From Muribaculaceae bacterium (lineage in GTDB: Bacteria; Bacteroidota; Bacteroidia; Bacteroidales; Muribaculaceae): a stretch of DNA of 64,000 nt. The position numbers and the translations under genes are program-made. Below, in pieces: positions 61,330 to 64,000 of this stretch (within the stretch, counting starts at the first letter, position 1; every line of letters begins with the position of its first letter). The notes under the pieces are model-generated. The model had not been told where the DNA came from. It worked only from the letters and a program-made list of their open reading frames with translations, and did no database searches. Location: contig JAKVKZ010000003.1 of assembly GCA_022484565.1 (NCBI GenBank), forward strand, positions 1 to 64,000, written 5' to 3'.

Positions 61330-62070
61330 ATGAAGAAAAGGATTATTTATATCTTTATGATGGTCATGACTGTTGCCATGTTCACATCATGCAGCAACAG
61401 TGATGATGATAAGAAAAGTGATGACAATTCCGCTATAGCCGGAACGTGGAATGCTGCTCCTATTGTTACAAACGGCGATTATTTCGTTTCTGGTCCAGTG
61501 CTTTTCGACTGGCAAGCTGCAGCTGGAACAGTTCTTGGAAAATCACTTGGCACAGATAATGAGATTACAGTAGCACAAGCTGCTTATCTTGGCCAGTCAA
61601 TGGGAAGTTCCTATCTTGCTGCCCTTCTTAAGAGTGTGACTTTCAACTCTGACGGTTCAATTTCAGCGGTTTATTCAGATTTTGGCGCTTCTGTCAATTG
61701 AAAAGATTCAGGTACTGGATATGTTACTTTCAAGGCGGTTTCCGGTGCAAACAAGATTCTGGTTTATCTGAACATTGACAAGATTTCCGCAGCATCACCT
61801 AAGTTTGCTGCTTTTGTAACTGCTTATCCGGCAGTGAAGGCTATTATTACTGGCGGTATTCCACTCAACTATGCTATAACATCAACAGGGTTGACACTCT
61901 ATTTGGACCAGGATTTCATCAATCAGATGACGACATTCCTGCCAATGGTTGAGGCACTGATGCCTACAGAAGATGCCACCATGACTGCTGTAAAGGCTTA
62001 TCTTCAGGATATTCCGACAGCTTTGCAGGCTACCACAAGCATCAAAATCGGATTGAATTTTGTTAAGTAA
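61330..62070 (+). pseudogene. Lipoprotein (DUF4925-like) interrupted by one in-frame TGA
   Basis: A signal peptide with lipobox AMFTSC opens a frame that stops at TGA 61699-61701 after 123 residues. The same frame continues without another stop for 122 more residues (KDSGTGYVTFK to SIKIGLNFVK) to TAA at 62070. The joined 246-residue product looks like a single Bacteroidetes lipoprotein with FNSDGSISA and VPMVEALMP-like segments (DUF4925-like, assignment uncertain). The TGA probably replaces a TGG (Trp) codon. Other genes here use TGA as stop, so recoding is unlikely; a point mutation or a sequencing error fits. Confidence 0.75.
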
Positions 62071-62122
62071 AACTGATGATTGAAATTCAGCGCTGCTAAA
62101 GGCAACTGATATAATAAAAAGC

Positions 62123-62154
62123 AAAGCCGGGTGGACGAAAGTCCATTCGGCTTT
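62123..62154. terminator. Terminator between lipoprotein gene and tRNA-Tyr
   Basis: AAAGCCGGGTGGAC and GTCCATTCGGCTTT pair over 14 positions (two G-U) around a GAAA loop. T-rich sequence follows on the minus strand, so it ends tRNA-Tyr and probably the plus-strand gene too. Confidence 0.75.
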
Positions 62155-62164
62155 ATAATTGCTG

Positions 62165-62246
62165 TGGGCAAAGATGGATTCGAACCACCGAAGTCAGAGA
62201 CAGCAGATTTACAGTCTGCCCCATTTGGCCACTCTGGAATTTGCCC
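62165..62246 (-). tRNA. tRNA-Tyr (GTA)
   Basis: On the minus strand GGGCAAA/TTTGCCC pair as acceptor stem, the anticodon loop is CTGTAAA with anticodon GTA, a long variable arm is present as in class II tRNAs, and the T-loop is TTCGAAT. CCA is not encoded. Confidence 0.95.
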
Positions 62247-62268
62247 AGCATTTTGCTCAATTGCGGTG

Positions 62269-62276
62269 CAAAGATA
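62269..62276 (-). promoter_or_regulatory. -7 box for tRNA-Tyr
   Basis: TATCTTTG on the minus strand matches TAnnTTTG, 22 bases before the tRNA 5' end. Confidence 0.5.
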
Positions 62277-62446
62277 AGCAAATATTTTAGAATATAAAAA
62301 ATGATGCTAAAATTTAGGTGCGAAATGTCGTTTTATTCATTCCAGAATTCACCCTAATTTCTTCATCATAGTTCCATTAATATTTCCTTATTGCTATTAT
62401 ATGGCATCACGACGGATTGTCATGCACAGCCGTTGAGCAATGAAAA

Positions 62447-62932
62447 TCAATGGATTTCGCGCACGAAAGCACACATTTTTATTGCGGCTTCAGCGGCTTC
62501 TGTGCCTTTATTGCCATAGACACCGCCAGTGCGGTCGATGGCCTGCTGCTCGTTATCGACAGTGATGACACCGAAAATTACAGGGATGCGGGATGTGGCA
62601 TTCAAATAAGCCACTCCTTGCGTCACGCTATCGCATACACACGAGAAATGCGGTGTTTCGCCACGGATAACACAGCCCAAAACGATGATTACATCGCAAT
62701 CACCAGTCTTAATCAGCTGTGAAGCAGCGAACGTCAGTTCTATTGTGCCAGGCACGTGATAAACTTGGATATCCTCTTCGGGGTATCCCTCGTTTTGGAA
62801 CAAGTCGAGAGCTCCTTTCAGCATAGCCTCGGTGAACTTGTGATTCCATTCAGCGACGACGATGCCCACGTTCATACCGTTGATTTTCGGTAAGGGGAAA
62901 GGGTTGTCGCTTTGTTTCAATTCAGATGACAT
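62447..62932 (-). CDS. ribH: 6,7-dimethyl-8-ribityllumazine synthase
   Basis: RibH makes lumazine, the precursor of riboflavin, from a pyrimidinedione and dihydroxybutanone phosphate, usually as an icosahedral shell. The 161-residue protein shows VVAEWNHKFTEAML, VPGTIELTFAAS, VLGCVIRGETPHF (catalytic His) and PVIFGVITVDNEQQAIDR. ATG 62932 (MSSELKQ) gives the normal start. It lies 32 bases after the upstream diesterase gene on the same strand. Confidence 0.95.
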   Translation of the reverse strand: MSSELKQSDNPFPLPKINGMNVGIVVAEWNHKFTEAMLKGALDLFQNEGYPEEDIQVYHVPGTIELTFAASQLIKTGDCDVIIVLGCVIRGETPHFSCVCDSVTQGVAYLNATSRIPVIFGVITVDNEQQAIDRTGGVYGNKGTEAAEAAIKMCAFVREIH

Positions 62933-62964
62933 ATAAAATATTAATTGGTTATAGAAAATCCGTG

Positions 62965-63819
62965 TTATTTGCAACCGTCACCACAACTGGCAACGATTAC
63001 CGGCTTTGGAGCCATGAGTTTGTTGGTCGTTATCATGTCAACGCCTAATTTCTGAAGTTTCTCAAGAGCTGCAGGGTCATCAACAGTCCATGCATTCACT
63101 TTCAGACCAGCTTTGTGGAAAGTCTTTACTAAATCAGCATCGACAGAGTTGTATTCAATATCGATGTCAAGATTGCGGTCGATACACCATTTTGCGTAAG
63201 GCTTCCAATCGCCTTCAACAAGGAATTGAAGGTGAACATTCGGATAATTAGTGTGGATATTGTCGATTACACCAGCGAGGAATGAAATAATCACAACCTT
63301 GTCAGTCATGCCTTTTGAAGCGATGAGCTGCATAAGAGCAGGTACGCCATCGTAACAGTAGTGTAAAGGATTCTTATTGCTGTAATAGATATTCCAGCAC
63401 GTTTTTATCTCAATCACAGGGGTAAGTCCCGACTGTTTGCACAGGTCGAGGTATTCACCGAGTGACATTAAGTGACCTTCGTAATATTTACCGTCACGCA
63501 CTTGATGGAGAGGCTGGGTAAGCACTGAAGCGGCATTGAGGTGAGCAATTTTCACAGTGTCGCCGCCAAGACGTGCAGTGTTGCTGTCGTGGCTTATTAC
63601 AAACAAGCCGTCGGCTGTGGTGCAGATGTCACATTCCAGACCGTCAGCTCCATTTTTAATTCCATTAGTGAATGATGCGTAAGTGTTTTCAAGTCCCCAA
63701 ATAGAGCCACGGTGACCGATAATCAATTGTGAATTGGCACTAAGAGCGGAGGTAATAATGATTGCGATTACAAAGATTTGTTTCCAAAAAGCTTTGATGT
63801 CGAAAGACTTTGTGTTCAT
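62965..63819 (-). CDS. Secreted glycerophosphodiester phosphodiesterase
   Basis: A 284-residue GDPD that splits glycerophosphodiesters into glycerol-3-phosphate and alcohol. Catalytic motifs are IIGHRGSIWGLENT (HRG...EN), LECDICTTADG (ExD) and SHDSN. An N-terminal hydrophobic segment (AFWKQIFVIAIIITSALSAN) acts as a signal peptide, supporting ATG 63819. The frame is nevertheless open upstream to the window edge (about 60 more residues, including HIINRHAAGEQLLKS), which could be the end of an upstream coding region without a stop in between. Confidence 0.87.
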   Translation of the reverse strand: MNTKSFDIKAFWKQIFVIAIIITSALSANSQLIIGHRGSIWGLENTYASFTNGIKNGADGLECDICTTADGLFVISHDSNTARLGGDTVKIAHLNAASVLTQPLHQVRDGKYYEGHLMSLGEYLDLCKQSGLTPVIEIKTCWNIYYSNKNPLHYCYDGVPALMQLIASKGMTDKVVIISFLAGVIDNIHTNYPNVHLQFLVEGDWKPYAKWCIDRNLDIDIEYNSVDADLVKTFHKAGLKVNAWTVDDPAALEKLQKLGVDMITTNKLMAPKPVIVASCGDGCK

Positions 63820-64000
63820 GTTATTTAGTAAATTGTTTATTTCAGATTCTTCAGCCGCTGCATTCAGGCGCTTGGCCACAGGCAGCATTGATTTAAGAAG
63901 TTGCTCACCTGCCGCGTGGCGATTGATGATGTGCAGAAGCGCATTTCCAAGGCCTATTGATATCCGCAACGATCGCAAGTCGAAATCTTCAGTGATTTTT

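Noticed and set aside
61330..62070. TGA read as tryptophan or selenocysteine
   Set aside because: Other genes here stop at TGA, and no SECIS-like hairpin follows the codon; a mutation or read error is simpler.

Overview
The window looks like a chromosomal segment of a gut Bacteroidales bacterium, most likely Muribaculaceae. This rests on three things. Promoters follow the Bacteroidetes pattern (TTTG, about 20 bases, TAnnTTTG) and Shine-Dalgarno sequences are largely absent. Family content is typical: two large secreted proteins with type IX-secretion-like C-termini, lipoproteins with SxxC boxes, a succinylornithine-type ArgF', a DUF2723 protein, GH2 and GH13 enzymes and a TPR/LuxR-type membrane regulator. 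Gene orders such as DUF4271-hemD-rnpA-yidD-tatD are also typical. Assignment below the order is inference. No rRNA, CRISPR array, prophage or intact insertion sequence is visible.

Layout. 0-8 kb: obg (cut by the edge), pgeF, then rnhB and a polyprenyl synthase on the minus strand, polA, and an M16 peptidase. 8-21 kb: a DUF4434 protein, panB, queG, a polysaccharide deacetylase, a DUF2723 membrane protein and a 1107-residue secreted protein. These are flanked by two paralogous small lipoproteins (7.9 and 20.6 kb). 21-25 kb: a minus-strand operon log-DUF4271-hemD-rnpA-yidD-tatD, led by a 90-bp tandem duplication that multiplies its promoter. 25-32 kb: XRE-cupin regulator plus acyl-CoA ligase, an acyltransferase, argF' and an outer-membrane protein. 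32-35 kb: a loose stretch of small genes between two tRNAs, with superoxide reductase and a lipocalin. 35-41 kb: GH13 lipoprotein, GH2 beta-galactosidase, MATE exporter. 41-50 kb: PBP1A and the operon cysE-rlmL-purD-(membrane protein)-pdxB, driven by a near-ideal promoter. 50-54 kb: acyltransferase, GtrA, second MATE, then a 173/174-bp tandem repeat array. 54-59 kb: a secreted T9SS-like protein divergent from a TPR/HTH regulator. 59-64 kb: gapA, mscL, an interrupted lipoprotein gene, tRNA-Tyr, ribH and a glycerophosphodiesterase.

The genes mix core housekeeping (DNA replication, tRNA and rRNA modification, pantothenate, riboflavin, PLP, purine, cysteine, arginine and heme synthesis, cell wall) with surface glycan handling and secreted proteins. 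The most unusual content is non-coding: three intergenic units that each have their own promoter and terminator but no ORF (about 1.4, 16.6 and 61.1 kb), a dispersed and tandem repeat family (28.7 and 53.6-54.2 kb), and the promoter duplication at 24.7 kb. Other points of note are a DNA polymerase I whose proofreading motif I looks lost, an Arg-Gly-rich repeat tail on an rRNA methyltransferase, and a lipoprotein gene broken by a single in-frame TGA.
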